Shown here: piece after piece, positions 17,397 through 26,414 of the stretch
Position numbering within the stretch: the first letter of the stretch is position 1
How the letters are laid out: each line of letters begins with the position of its first letter
Assembly: GCF_900258045.1 (NCBI RefSeq)
Contig: NZ_OGVD01000004.1
Coordinates: forward strand, 1,364,001-1,428,000
DNA length: 64,000 nucleotides
Reading direction: 5' to 3'
Source of the DNA: Sphingorhabdus sp. EL138
Lineage (GTDB): Bacteria > Pseudomonadota > Alphaproteobacteria > Sphingomonadales > Sphingomonadaceae
Notes under the pieces: generated by a model
The model's input: only the letters and a program-made list of their open reading frames with translations
What the model was told of the DNA's origin: nothing
Databases searched by the model: none
Position numbers and translations under genes: made by a program

Positions 17397-18203
17397 TTAT
17401 AAGCGAAACTGCCCCTCGACCACGGTCACGCATTTTCCGCCAAGCCAGGCCTTTTCGCCATCCAGACGGCAATGCACATAGCCGCCGCGACTACTGGCCT
17501 GATAAGCGGTAAAGCCGTCCCGACCCAGTTGCTTTGCCCAATAAGGTGTCAGCACGGCATGCGCAGAACCGGTGACACTATCTTCATCAACCCCGCCGCC
17601 AGGGACGAAAACACGGCTCAACGCATCCGTATCCTTGCCTGGAGCGGTGCAGATAAATTGTTCATTCCCCAAAGCTGCCAACGCCTTCAGGTCCGGTTTT
17701 AACGCCAGAACCTCATCTGCGGTCTCATAGCGGATGACATTGTACCGACCTTCATGAAACTGGGTGTCGATCGGCGTCCCGCCAACCAGAGTAACAATAT
17801 CAGGCAATGCTTTTGGTGATGGTGGATAGGCAGGCAATTCCAACGCATAGCCGTCACCGTCCCGCATCATTGTCAGTATACCGGCTTTACGGGTCTGAAA
17901 GGTGACCTGGTCCATATCCGGATTTTGCGACAGGATGATATGTCCACTGGCCAGTGTCGCATGACCGCATAGCGCAATCTCTACCGTCGGCGTGAACCAG
18001 CGCAGTTCATAATCCGCCTCGCCCGTCGTGTCGGGCAGGTAAAAGGCGGTTTCCGCGAAATTATTCTCTTCACCAATAGCCTGCAGCACGTCATCGTCGA
18101 GCCAGCTTTCCAGCGGCATCACCGCCGCCTGATTCCCGGTAAAGGGCCGGTCAGCAAAAGCATCGACGTGGTAATAGGGCAATGTTTGAGTGTCACGGGT
18201 CAT
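17397..18203 (-). CDS. PhzF family isomerase-like protein
   Basis: This 268-residue protein has the PhzF/YddE diaminopimelate-epimerase-like fold: YYHVDAFADRPFTGNQAAV at the N-terminus, the catalytic glutamate in ENNFAETAFY, then CGHATLASGH and VTGSAHAVLTPYW. These motifs match the whole family. Phenazine synthesis itself is unlikely because no other phz gene is present; most such proteins have no known substrate. Its ATG overlaps the pdxH stop by 4 nt (ATGA), so the two are co-transcribed and probably translationally coupled. Confidence 0.88.
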   Translation of the reverse strand: MTRDTQTLPYYHVDAFADRPFTGNQAAVMPLESWLDDDVLQAIGEENNFAETAFYLPDTTGEADYELRWFTPTVEIALCGHATLASGHIILSQNPDMDQVTFQTRKAGILTMMRDGDGYALELPAYPPSPKALPDIVTLVGGTPIDTQFHEGRYNVIRYETADEVLALKPDLKALAALGNEQFICTAPGKDTDALSRVFVPGGGVDEDSVTGSAHAVLTPYWAKQLGRDGFTAYQASSRGGYVHCRLDGEKAWLGGKCVTVVEGQFRL

Positions 18204-18787
18204 GGGTAAAGCATTCCTTCGATCCAGCTTTCATCACTATCATTGGCCCGCACAAAGGTCCGCCGTTCGTGCAGGCGATGCTCGCGGTCCTGCCAGAACT
18301 CAAACCGCTTAGGCACAAGGCGATAGCCTGACCAATGCGGTGGACGGGTTACGTCCTGCCCATCAAAACGGGCCTTCATCTCTTCATAGCGCGCTTCAAA
18401 AGTCGCACGGCTGTCCAACGGCCGCGATTGATCCGATGCCCAGGCACCCAATTGCGAGTCCCGGCTGCGTGTTGCAAAATAGGCGTCAGCAATCTCGTCA
18501 GATACAGTTGACAGATTACCTTCAATCCGGATTTGCCGGCGCACGCTTTTCCAATGAAATAAAATCGCCGCTTTCGGGTTGGCTGCAATATCCGTGGCCT
18601 TCCGACTTTCCTGATTGGTATAGAAAATAAAGCCGTCGCGATCATATCCCTTCAATAGCACCATTCTCGCCGCTGGCTGGCCGTTGGCATCGGCCGTTGC
18701 GATGGTCATCGCATTGCTGTCATTCAGCTCGGTTTCACGAGCCTCGTTATACCAAGTGTCGAAGATAGAGAAAGGATCGGATGTCAT
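18200..18787 (-). CDS. pdxH: Pyridoxamine 5'-phosphate oxidase
   Basis: PdxH uses FMN and oxygen to oxidise pyridoxine or pyridoxamine phosphate to pyridoxal phosphate. The 195-residue protein is normal in length and shows ARMVLLKGYDRDGFIFYTN, SRKATDIAANPKAAILFHW, the QIRIEG strand and the C-terminal signature RLHERR preceded by FWQDREH. It heads a two-gene minus-strand operon with the PhzF-like gene, which overlaps its stop. Confidence 0.95.
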   Translation of the reverse strand: MTSDPFSIFDTWYNEARETELNDSNAMTIATADANGQPAARMVLLKGYDRDGFIFYTNQESRKATDIAANPKAAILFHWKSVRRQIRIEGNLSTVSDEIADAYFATRSRDSQLGAWASDQSRPLDSRATFEARYEEMKARFDGQDVTRPPHWSGYRLVPKRFEFWQDREHRLHERRTFVRANDSDESWIEGMLYP

Positions 18788-18920
18788 AGGACCGCCTGTA
18801 TCAGGGTGGTTGCACGCAGGAAAGCCATTGATTTCCGTTTTTGTGCCATCTCCCGATATTTTAGCCTTCCGCCCTTCAAAAACCCACCGAATGACCGTTC
18901 AATGTTTCAGGACCAACAAT

Positions 18921-19268
18921 ATGGACAAGTCGATGCCTCAGTTACAAACGACCGATGATCTTCAAATCGCACCACCGTGCCACAGGAAAAATCCACGAGA
19001 AGCTGTTGAGGCCAAGATATTTATAAGGCAGGCGAATTCACAGTTGTTTCGCACGACCCTCTCGGACTTGTCCGTTTCAGGCTTCAGAATGACGAGCTAC
19101 ACTGACCTTGACCCCAAGAAACCGGTTTATATCCGGCTGCCTGGAATCCAGACACTGAGTGCGATGATCAAGTGGAACGATTATCAGGACTATGGGTGCG
19201 AGTTCAGAAACGAACTGCACCCCGCTGTGCTGGAACATCTGTTGAATAAGTTGCGAGCATTTCAATAG
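18921..19268 (+). CDS. PilZ domain protein, probable c-di-GMP effector
   Basis: The 115-residue product carries the two PilZ binding motifs intact: RKNPR (RxxxR) at residues 22-26 and DLSVSG (D/NxSxxG) at 49-54. A beta-barrel segment (YIRLPGIQTLSAMIKWND) ends in YGCEF, typical of stand-alone PilZ proteins. The start at 18921 follows CAGGA. A longer open frame back to 18684 is antisense to pdxH and is rejected. No signal peptide. It should bind c-di-GMP in the cytoplasm; the controlled process is unknown. It is a lone gene between pdxH (divergent) and the XpaC-like gene (convergent). Confidence 0.85.
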   Translation: MDKSMPQLQTTDDLQIAPPCHRKNPREAVEAKIFIRQANSQLFRTTLSDLSVSGFRMTSYTDLDPKKPVYIRLPGIQTLSAMIKWNDYQDYGCEFRNELHPAVLEHLLNKLRAFQ

Positions 19269-19302
19269 CAGGTCGAGAACTGATCAGCACATCTTACAAC
19301 AG

Positions 19303-20016
19303 CTATTGCGCTTCCCCGGTCTTGTCATATTTCAATTCCAGATAGCGGCCGCGGATCGATAGATTATCGATGTCGCCCTTCGCTATCTGTTGCGTGACAC
19401 CGGAAATTTCTTTTTCGATCAACGAAAGACCACTGACAAGCTGTTCATCCGGTGATTTTCCGGAATCGTTGCTCTTCTTGCGCATGGACGCTGGTATCGC
19501 GCGATAGCCCGAGATCAGCTCTGGCAGATGCTCCCCCATCAGCTTACGCACTTCATAAGCGGCCGGTTCCGCTTCATCGAGCTTTTGCAGCTGCGGCGAC
19601 AGCATGTCGAGCTGCGTACCGATATCATTGACAATCTTCACTGCTGGCGGAGGCAATAGAGGCCGCTGTGATTCCAGCCATATCTCGGTTTTCCCTGCCA
19701 GCGTTTTCAAATCAGACTGCACCAGAGTGTCGGGCGTCGGGATTTTCATCTTGGGAAATTTCATCGCTGCCCAGATACCGCCTGCAATCAGCCCAGCCGA
19801 AATCATAACGCCCCAAAAACCGATACCGTTCAATATCCCGCCGACAACACTGGCGCCGACAAGCACACCGGCCGTGACCATAGCGGCCCGTACAAGCTTC
19901 TTTCGAAAATAGCCACGTTTCAGGCCTCTCGACCGTTCACCAATTGATTCCGCAAATTTATAACTGCGATAATAATTCGCGGCATTGTCGTAAATTTGCT
20001 GATTGCTTTCGCTCAT
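19303..20016 (-). CDS. XpaC-like membrane protein, partner of TelA
   Basis: This 237-residue protein has a basic N-terminus, two adjacent hydrophobic segments at about residues 43-85 (MVTAGVLVGASVVGGILNG, VMISAGLIAGGIWAAM) and a soluble helical C-terminus. It follows the TelA-family gene with a 5-bp gap. In Bacillus the xpaC and yaaN (TelA-like) genes are also neighbours, and this protein resembles XpaC in size and layout. That likeness is by context and topology more than by clear motifs. The likely job is in the envelope-stress or toxic-anion-resistance unit with TelA. Confidence 0.6.
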   Translation of the reverse strand: MSESNQQIYDNAANYYRSYKFAESIGERSRGLKRGYFRKKLVRAAMVTAGVLVGASVVGGILNGIGFWGVMISAGLIAGGIWAAMKFPKMKIPTPDTLVQSDLKTLAGKTEIWLESQRPLLPPPAVKIVNDIGTQLDMLSPQLQKLDEAEPAAYEVRKLMGEHLPELISGYRAIPASMRKKSNDSGKSPDEQLVSGLSLIEKEISGVTQQIAKGDIDNLSIRGRYLELKYDKTGEAQ

Positions 20017-20021
20017 ACGCC

Positions 20022-21227
20022 TTATTCCTCAAGCGCGCTCAGCGGGTTTTCGGAAGGCGCTTCGAGAGCGGCTTTATCCTGCCCCTCAGCGCGGGCGATA
20101 TAGCCCTTTGACTTCTCAATTTCTCCTGACAGGCTGTTGACGGTGGTTTTCATATTTTCCAGCGCCTTGATCTTGAACGTGTCGATATTGTCCATCGTAT
20201 CATAAACATTCTGGAAAGCGCGTTGCAGCGTCTCGAGCGGAATGGTCGCGGATGCTGCTTGCTCATGTATCTGCGCCGTCTGGTTTTTCAGCATATCGCC
20301 GGTGCTATCGATAATACCCGCTGTCGTCGTATTTAACGAGGTAATCTGGTCGAGTACCAGCTTCTGATTGGTCAACGCCTGTGCAACCGTCACACCTGTA
20401 CGCAACGCACTAACAGTCGTGGTACTGGCGCGGTCCACACCCTTGACCAGTTCGACATTGTTTTTCTTCACCAGATCAAGCGCCAGATAACCTTGCACCG
20501 TAACGGCCATCTGGGTCAGCAAATCCTGAGTCCGCTGACGCACATAGAAAAGCGCACTTTCCCGGATCGCTTTAGCCTTTGCGGGATCAGTAGCATCCAA
20601 TTCGGCCGCTTTGTCTTCCAGCCGCTGATCCATGACTTTAGACACATGGATCATCTGCTCGAGCCGGCCCATCGCCGCCCACAGATTTTTGCGCTCCACA
20701 TCAATCGCAGCATTATCCATCAGCAGTTCGTCTTTGCCGCCCTGCAAGCGAGAGAGAATAGAGGAGATATGACCTTGCGCACTCTTATAGCCATCAAAAT
20801 AGTTGCGTAGCTTGGAACCGAAAGGAATGATCCCAAATAACTTGCGCGGTGCCAGTAAGTTACCGCGTTTACCAGGATCAAGGTCTTCCACGGTCCGGCG
20901 GAGTTCGGTCAGGTCAGCGCCAATGCCCGACTCTTCATCCATGGTACGGATGGGCCGATCCAGAAAGCGGTTGGATTGGCCCGCCGCATCGGCAATCTCC
21001 TTGCGGCCCATATTGGTGATCTGGTCAACTTTCTTGCCAAATTCCGGGCTGTTTTCATCTTCCGCAACGAGGTCGTCGATAAAACTGTCTACTTTCTCTT
21101 CCAGTTTTGACTTTACTTCATCACCCACCGGCACCAGCCCTGCTGCCTTTGTGGGTTCCACAGCCACCACTGGATCAGGCGGTGTCAGGGTCAGGTCTTC
21201 GGTTGCGGTAATCGTCTCGGTCGCCAT
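20022..21227 (-). CDS. TelA/KlaA family toxic anion resistance protein
   Basis: The start is at 21227 (ATGGCGACC), which has GGAG nine bases upstream; the ORF can extend to 21242. The 401-residue product is soluble and almost all helical. It has the TelA core: KVDQITNMGRKEI, LRNYFDGYKSAQGHI, a long central coil with LARLEQM-type repeats, then TTVSALRTGVTVAQAL and a C-terminal LKALENMKTTV region. TelA was described for tellurite resistance; the chromosomal role of most members is unclear. First gene of a two-gene operon with the XpaC-like gene. Confidence 0.88.
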   Translation of the reverse strand: MATETITATEDLTLTPPDPVVAVEPTKAAGLVPVGDEVKSKLEEKVDSFIDDLVAEDENSPEFGKKVDQITNMGRKEIADAAGQSNRFLDRPIRTMDEESGIGADLTELRRTVEDLDPGKRGNLLAPRKLFGIIPFGSKLRNYFDGYKSAQGHISSILSRLQGGKDELLMDNAAIDVERKNLWAAMGRLEQMIHVSKVMDQRLEDKAAELDATDPAKAKAIRESALFYVRQRTQDLLTQMAVTVQGYLALDLVKKNNVELVKGVDRASTTTVSALRTGVTVAQALTNQKLVLDQITSLNTTTAGIIDSTGDMLKNQTAQIHEQAASATIPLETLQRAFQNVYDTMDNIDTFKIKALENMKTTVNSLSGEIEKSKGYIARAEGQDKAALEAPSENPLSALEE

Positions 21228-21272
21228 TGGCTCAATCTCCATATAGCTGTCTCTAGTGCAGCACTCCCACCA

Positions 21273-21334
21273 TAAATGGATGCAAATGCACCACTTTTCA
21301 AGCGTTTCCGCGCTGTATTATAAAAATAATACAG
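21273..21334 (-). promoter_or_regulatory. Candidate telA promoter with an upstream palindrome
   Basis: On the minus strand TTGAAA (21301-21296) and CATTTA (21278-21273) are 17 nt apart. Starting 12 bp upstream of the -35 is a perfect 9-bp inverted repeat CTGTATTAT-AAAA-ATAATACAG (21313-21334). It sits where an activator would bind, and it also lies 63 bp downstream of the tesA stop. The transcript leader would be about 40 nt. Confidence 0.35.
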
Positions 21335-21396
21335 TTAACACAGAATTGCGCTTAGTGCCTCCAGTGTTTCCAATGGCTTGACCGAGATATGGGCTG

Positions 21397-22101
21397 TTAT
21401 CCCTGCAGCGCTTTTTCAACGTCGGGTGCTATCCGCTCGACGATCACATCTATGCCTTCAGCATTCGGATGAATACCATCGGGCAAGATCAGATCAGCCC
21501 GACCGACCACGCCGTCCATGAAGAAAGGATAGAGATTGGTTTCATATTTCTTCGCAAGCGCAGGATATATCACATTAAACTGATCGCTAAATTCCTTACC
21601 CAGATTGGGCGGGGCCAACATACCCGTCAGCATCACGGGGATTTCCCGATCCGCAAGCTTCCGGACCATCGCTTCCATATTGGCCCGCGTCTCCGAAGGT
21701 TTCAGTCCACGCAATAAGTCGTTACCGCCAAGGCCAAGCAAAACCAGGTCCGGTTTTCTGGACAGGCTATCGAGCACAAAATCCATTCGCCGCAGGCCGG
21801 CCGCCGTTGTGTCGCCTGAAACGCCGGCATTGTGAACCTTCACGTCCTGACCAGCGTCATTAAGAGCTTTCTGCAGCTCTGGTGCAAAACCTTCATCGGG
21901 TGCCAATCCATAGCCTGCATAAAGACTGTCACCGAATGCTACGATAAGTGTTGCTGCTTCGGCAGCGGGAGCTTCAGAGCTGTCGCTGACCACCTGCTGC
22001 TGCGCAACTGGTGCGGAGTTTTCTTCCACCGCTGGGCTACAAGCAATCAGAAGTTGAAGAATTGCAAAGCAAAACCCATATGTCATGAACCTGTTCAACA
22101 T
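21397..22101 (-). CDS. tesA: Arylesterase/thioesterase I (SGNH hydrolase), lipoprotein
   Basis: The 234-residue product starts at 22101 after GGAAGG and has a lipoprotein signal with lipobox LIAC. The mature part is a TesA-type SGNH hydrolase: block I FGDSLYAGYGL (nucleophile Ser), block II NAGVSGDTTAAGL, block III LGLGGNDLLRG, and block V DGIHPNAEG with the catalytic Asp and His. It probably cleaves acyl or aryl esters, or acyl-CoA, in the periplasm or at the membrane. It is divergent from ybbA, and the two start codons are only 18 bp apart. This tesA/ybbA/ybbP arrangement is common in proteobacteria. Confidence 0.92.
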   Translation of the reverse strand: MLNRFMTYGFCFAILQLLIACSPAVEENSAPVAQQQVVSDSSEAPAAEAATLIVAFGDSLYAGYGLAPDEGFAPELQKALNDAGQDVKVHNAGVSGDTTAAGLRRMDFVLDSLSRKPDLVLLGLGGNDLLRGLKPSETRANMEAMVRKLADREIPVMLTGMLAPPNLGKEFSDQFNVIYPALAKKYETNLYPFFMDGVVGRADLILPDGIHPNAEGIDVIVERIAPDVEKALQG

Positions 22102-22119
22102 CGGATACACCTTCCCACC

Positions 22120-22860
22120 ATGTTACAAAAAACCGCCGCAACCAGCGACGCCGCTAAAACCAAGTCTCATATTGCCATTGATGCGCAAAATGTCACCCTC
22201 TCTTTGGGAGAAGGTGATGCACGGGTCGATATTTTGAAAGGGATTGATCTGTCGATCGATTCCGGCACCACGGTAGCCTTGCTGGGCCCATCCGGCTCCG
22301 GAAAGTCTTCGCTGATGGCGATCTTGTCCGGCCTTGAACGCGCCACCGGCGGTACTGTCAATATCGCGGGAGCAGATTTTGGGACAATGAACGAGGATGA
22401 GCTTGCCATCGCAAGACGCGGGCGGGTCGGTATTGTTTTGCAAGCCTTCCACTTGCTGCCAACGATGAGCGCACTGGAAAACGTGGCAGTGCCGCTAGAG
22501 CTTGATGGTCAGGAAGATCCCTTTGCGATTGCGGCCAGTGAACTGGAGGCCGTTGGACTTGGCGACAGGCTCGGCCACTATCCCACCCAGCTATCGGGCG
22601 GCGAGCAACAACGTGTAGCAATTGCGCGTGCTATGGCTTCACGCCCCTCCATTATTTTTGCCGATGAACCGACGGGCAATCTGGATGGAGCAACTGGTGA
22701 AATCATTATCGAGCTTTTGTTCGAGCGTCAGAAAGCCAGCAACGCCACATTGTTGATGATTACGCATGATCCGGAGCTTGCCAAGCGCTGTGATCGCATC
22801 ATCGAACTGCGTGACGGCATGATCGAGAAAGACAGTGCCGAAAAGTCTGTCCAATCATGA
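22120..22860 (+). CDS. ybbA: ABC transporter ATP-binding protein, YbbA/LolD type
   Basis: The 246-residue ATPase shows Walker [10 protein letters not shown] (residues 56-64), a Q-loop in VLQAFHLLP, signature LSGGEQQR and Walker B IIFADEP. This is the MacB/LolD subfamily pattern, and it partners the FtsX-type permease encoded next, whose ATG overlaps its stop (ATGA). Start at 22120 gives the usual length; no good ribosome site precedes it because the tesA leader occupies the space. A long upstream open frame (from 21832) is antisense to tesA and is rejected. The substrate may be a lipid or lipoprotein; this is not shown. Confidence 0.92.
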   Translation: MLQKTAATSDAAKTKSHIAIDAQNVTLSLGEGDARVDILKGIDLSIDSGTTVALLGPSGSGKSSLMAILSGLERATGGTVNIAGADFGTMNEDELAIARRGRVGIVLQAFHLLPTMSALENVAVPLELDGQEDPFAIAASELEAVGLGDRLGHYPTQLSGGEQQRVAIARAMASRPSIIFADEPTGNLDGATGEIIIELLFERQKASNATLLMITHDPELAKRCDRIIELRDGMIEKDSAEKSVQS

Positions 22861-25364
22861 GTGCCAGCCTCTCCAAAGCCTGGACCATTGCCCGGCGTGA
22901 CTTGCGCGGTCGCTTCGTTGGCCTGCGCCTGCTAATCGTTTGCCTATTTTTGGGCGTCGCCACGCTCGCAGCCATTGGCAGTCTGACGAGCGCGATCACG
23001 GATGAACTGGCCAATCGCGGACAAGCCATTTTAGGTGGCGATTTGGAAATATCGGTCGCGCAGCGCGAAGCGTCAGCAGCAGAATTGGATACTCTAAAAG
23101 AGACGGGTGAACTGTCCGAAACCTTGCGTATGCAGGCCATGGCGCGCTTGCCAGATGGCAGCGACACGCAATTGGTAGAGTTAAAAGGTGTCGATGCCCC
23201 CTACCCTCTTTATGGCGATTTCATATTGGAGGACGGTGCCAACGCGCCGCCGCTTGGCCCCACGGATATTTATGTTACTCCTGCCTTGATACAACGATTA
23301 TCGCTAAGTCTTGGCGACAAGATTGAATTTGGCGAAGCGGCTTTTACGGTCAAGGGCGTCATTGGTGACGAGCCCGACCGGCTGAGTGAAGGTCTGTCAC
23401 TAGGTCCGGTCGCGATCACATCACTCGAAGGCTTGCGCGCCACCAACCTGATACAACCAGGCAGTCTGTTTCAGAGTAAATATCGCCTGAAGCTGCCTGC
23501 CACCGTTGATCCGGCCGAACTTGGAGACGAGCTGGAGAAACAATATAAGAACGCCGCTTGGGAGGTAAAAACCCGTGACAACGGCGCTCCCAGCACACGG
23601 CGTTTCATCGAACGTATGGGCCAGTTTCTGACACTGGTTGGCCTTGCATCACTGGTCATTGCCGGAATTGGCGTGGGCAACGGTGTCGCCTCTTACCTGC
23701 GCGGCAAACAAAGTGCCATTGCGACGCTCAAGATATTGGGCGCGGACAGTGCAATGGTGTTTCGCATCTACATGTTCCAGATTCTGGCCGTCGCTTTGGT
23801 TGCGATAATCGCTGGATTGCTTGTCGGAGCCATTGCGCCTCTAGCCATTATTCAGGTCGCAGGCGATGTCCTGCCAATCAGGCCCGAATTCGCGCTCTAT
23901 CCACTACCTCTCATCGTCAGTGCTGCCTATGGCTTGCTCATCGCCGTCATATTTGCGTTGCCCCCGCTCTCACGAGCCAAACTTATTCCGGCGGCTGGAC
24001 TGTTTCGGGGAGAAAGCCGATCATGGCGGGAAATTGACAAACCGACTTGGGTCGCCGTCATGCTGGCGGTCGCTGCGATCGTCGCGCTGGCTGTTGGGAC
24101 CGGACGGGAGCCGATTTTCTCACTCGCATTCATAGGCGCAGCGCTGGGCATATTGTTGCTGCTTAGCCTGCTTGGTATCTTGATCCGCTGGCTCGCAAGC
24201 AAATCGCCGCGCCCCAAACAACCGCTGCTGAGACTGGCCCTTACAAACCTTCACCGGCCTGGCGCACAGACAGGACAGCTTGTTGTTGCCTTGGGTCTGG
24301 GTCTGACACTCTTTGCCACACTTGCCGCGATCCAAACCAGTTTGACAAACGAAATCAGGTTCAGTGTTCCGCAGCAGGCACCGAATTTCTTTGTCCTCGA
24401 TATTCCTGTAGAACGCGCTGATGAATTCAAGAACCAGGTAACCGCAGATGCGCCTGAAGCTGAAATCAATATCGTTCCAACACTGCGCGGCATCATTACC
24501 GAATATGGCGGACAAGTCGTCGCCGAGCTGGATGAGATACCGGAAGGTGCCTGGGTTCTGCGCGGAGACCGTGGCTTGACCTATAGCGGAGAACTTCCGG
24601 AAGGCAGTGAAATCGCCGCCGGTGAATGGTGGCCTGCGGATTATGATGGGGCACCTCTCGTATCGGTTGACGAGGAACAGGCGACTGCGTTGGGATTGAA
24701 AGTTGGTGACAGTCTGACCGTTAGCCTGTTGGGCGTAGAAATTAAATCCACCGTTGCTTCACTACGCAGGATTAACTGGCAAAATTTCGGCTTTAACTAT
24801 GTGCTGGTTTTCCCGCCTAACGTGCTGGCCAATACGCCGCATAATGTAGCCGCCACCATTCAGCTGGATGAAACCAGAGAAGATGGCCTGCTGGGGTCAT
24901 TGCCCCGCGAGTTCCCGTCCATATCGATGGTGAAGGTGAAAGAGATTGCGTCGCAGATCGGTACGATATTGGACCAGATGGCAACCGCCATCGCTTCGGC
25001 CGCGTCAATAGCCATTTTTTCAGGGATAGCAGTACTGATCGGCGCTATCGCAGCCTCTCGTCAGTCGCGGGTATATGACAGTGTGATACTGAAACTGCTC
25101 GGTGCGACGCGGTCGCAGATATTGTCCGCACAAGCGATTGAATATGCGGTGCTCGCCTTGCTGCTTTCTGCTGTTGCCTTGGGTCTGGGGCTGCTCGCCG
25201 GCTGGTTTGTTATCACGCAGATTTTTGAGTTTACGTGGCAACCTGACTGGGGCGTGGTAATGGTGACGCTGGGCCTTGGCGCCGTCATGACTCTGGGTAT
25301 CGGCCTTTTGGGTTCAATCCCGGTCCTGTCCGCGAAACCGGCACGAGCCTTACGTGAACTCTAG
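22857..25364 (+). CDS. ybbP: FtsX-like ABC permease, YbbP type
   Basis: The 835-residue protein has the YbbP layout: a first helix (LLIVCLFLGVATLAAIGSL), a long periplasmic domain, three helices, a central pair of helices, a second periplasmic domain and a final FtsX block (IAIFSGIAVLIGAIAASRQSR, then KLLGATRSQIL, and GLGAVMTLGIGLLGSIPVLSAKPARAL at the end). It forms the membrane part of the YbbA-YbbP transporter. Overlap with ybbA by 4 nt implies coupling. Convergent with the SBF-like transporter gene 11 bp downstream. Confidence 0.92.
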   Translation: MSASLSKAWTIARRDLRGRFVGLRLLIVCLFLGVATLAAIGSLTSAITDELANRGQAILGGDLEISVAQREASAAELDTLKETGELSETLRMQAMARLPDGSDTQLVELKGVDAPYPLYGDFILEDGANAPPLGPTDIYVTPALIQRLSLSLGDKIEFGEAAFTVKGVIGDEPDRLSEGLSLGPVAITSLEGLRATNLIQPGSLFQSKYRLKLPATVDPAELGDELEKQYKNAAWEVKTRDNGAPSTRRFIERMGQFLTLVGLASLVIAGIGVGNGVASYLRGKQSAIATLKILGADSAMVFRIYMFQILAVALVAIIAGLLVGAIAPLAIIQVAGDVLPIRPEFALYPLPLIVSAAYGLLIAVIFALPPLSRAKLIPAAGLFRGESRSWREIDKPTWVAVMLAVAAIVALAVGTGREPIFSLAFIGAALGILLLLSLLGILIRWLASKSPRPKQPLLRLALTNLHRPGAQTGQLVVALGLGLTLFATLAAIQTSLTNEIRFSVPQQAPNFFVLDIPVERADEFKNQVTADAPEAEINIVPTLRGIITEYGGQVVAELDEIPEGAWVLRGDRGLTYSGELPEGSEIAAGEWWPADYDGAPLVSVDEEQATALGLKVGDSLTVSLLGVEIKSTVASLRRINWQNFGFNYVLVFPPNVLANTPHNVAATIQLDETREDGLLGSLPREFPSISMVKVKEIASQIGTILDQMATAIASAASIAIFSGIAVLIGAIAASRQSRVYDSVILKLLGATRSQILSAQAIEYAVLALLLSAVALGLGLLAGWFVITQIFEFTWQPDWGVVMVTLGLGAVMTLGIGLLGSIPVLSAKPARALREL

Positions 25365-25375
25365 GATTTCGAATT

Positions 25376-26335
25376 TTAGAGCTTAGATAGCCGGACCGCT
25401 AAGGGCGCAGACAGTACCAGGCTGGACAGATGATAGAATAGCAGAGGTATAAGCAATAAACCTGCGGCTTCGGCAGGGAATAATATGGCCGCCAGCGGCG
25501 CACCCACGGCTATGCTTTTTTGCGCTCCGCCAAATAACAAGGCCTTTCGGTCATTTATGACAAAATCTGCAATTCCGCCCAATAACCAAGCCCCACCAAA
25601 TGCGAAGATCAGCAGTACAGCAATTGCGGCAGCGACGACCAGAAACTGATCACCGGGCACTTGCTGCCAGATTCCCGCTGCGACGGCGCCCGAGAAGGCA
25701 ACATATACAGCCAAGCTGATAGCAAGCTTGTCCGACCACCCTACGATATTACCATGGCGCGCCGCCCAAGGACGCGCCCAGCGCTGAATCAATTGCCCGA
25801 TTACAAATGGCAGCAACAGCATCGTCATGATTTTCACGAAAGAAGCGCCTGTGATAATGATGCCAACAGATTTGGCCAGCAGCGCGAAAAAGACCGGTGT
25901 GACAATGATCGATGACAGATTAACTGTCGCCGCCGCAACGACAGATGCCCCCACATTACCTTTGGCAATGGCCGTATAGCTTGCTGCAGATTGGATGGTG
26001 GACGGCAAACAACCAAGGTACAGAAAACCAACCGCTATCATCGGCGCGATGTAACCATCCAAAACCCAGGACAATATAAGACCAGCGAGCACCATTGCGC
26101 CGAAAACAAACCCGAATACGGCTGATTGCAGGCGCCAATTACGAAACCCAGCGACCACTTCCTGCCGGTCCAGGCGGATTCCGTGAAGCAGAAATATCCA
26201 GAAAATACCCGCCGAAACGGCAAAGGCGGCAACAGGTTCGGCATCTCCTGTTACGGGAAATACGGTCGCCAGAAGAACGGAGCCCCCGAGCAACCAGATA
26301 AATTTGTCTATCAAAATCAATCTTATGGTCTGCAT
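25376..26335 (-). CDS. Bile acid:sodium symporter-like transporter (SBF-like, YfeH type)
   Basis: This is a very hydrophobic 319-residue protein with about ten membrane segments. The conserved crossover motifs of the SBF-like/YfeH group are visible: FLLHGIRLDRQEV in the first half, FLYLGCLPSTIQSAASYTAIAKGN in the middle (positions about 103-126), and KALLFGGAQKSIAVGAPLA in the second half. These proteins probably import an organic anion with sodium; the substrate is unknown. The gene is the second of two minus-strand genes, 79 bp after the glycosyltransferase, and may be separate. Confidence 0.88.
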   Translation of the reverse strand: MQTIRLILIDKFIWLLGGSVLLATVFPVTGDAEPVAAFAVSAGIFWIFLLHGIRLDRQEVVAGFRNWRLQSAVFGFVFGAMVLAGLILSWVLDGYIAPMIAVGFLYLGCLPSTIQSAASYTAIAKGNVGASVVAAATVNLSSIIVTPVFFALLAKSVGIIITGASFVKIMTMLLLPFVIGQLIQRWARPWAARHGNIVGWSDKLAISLAVYVAFSGAVAAGIWQQVPGDQFLVVAAAIAVLLIFAFGGAWLLGGIADFVINDRKALLFGGAQKSIAVGAPLAAILFPAEAAGLLLIPLLFYHLSSLVLSAPLAVRLSKL

Positions 26336-26414
26336 TGCACAAAGCCAATGCGCCAGTGCGGCATCTGAAGCAAGCCCACAAAATAAGCGTTCGGGATATG
26401 GCCGGAAGTTTGGG

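Noticed and set aside
17397-18203. Phenazine synthesis gene
   Set aside because: PhzF-like proteins are widespread without phenazines, and no other phz genes are present.
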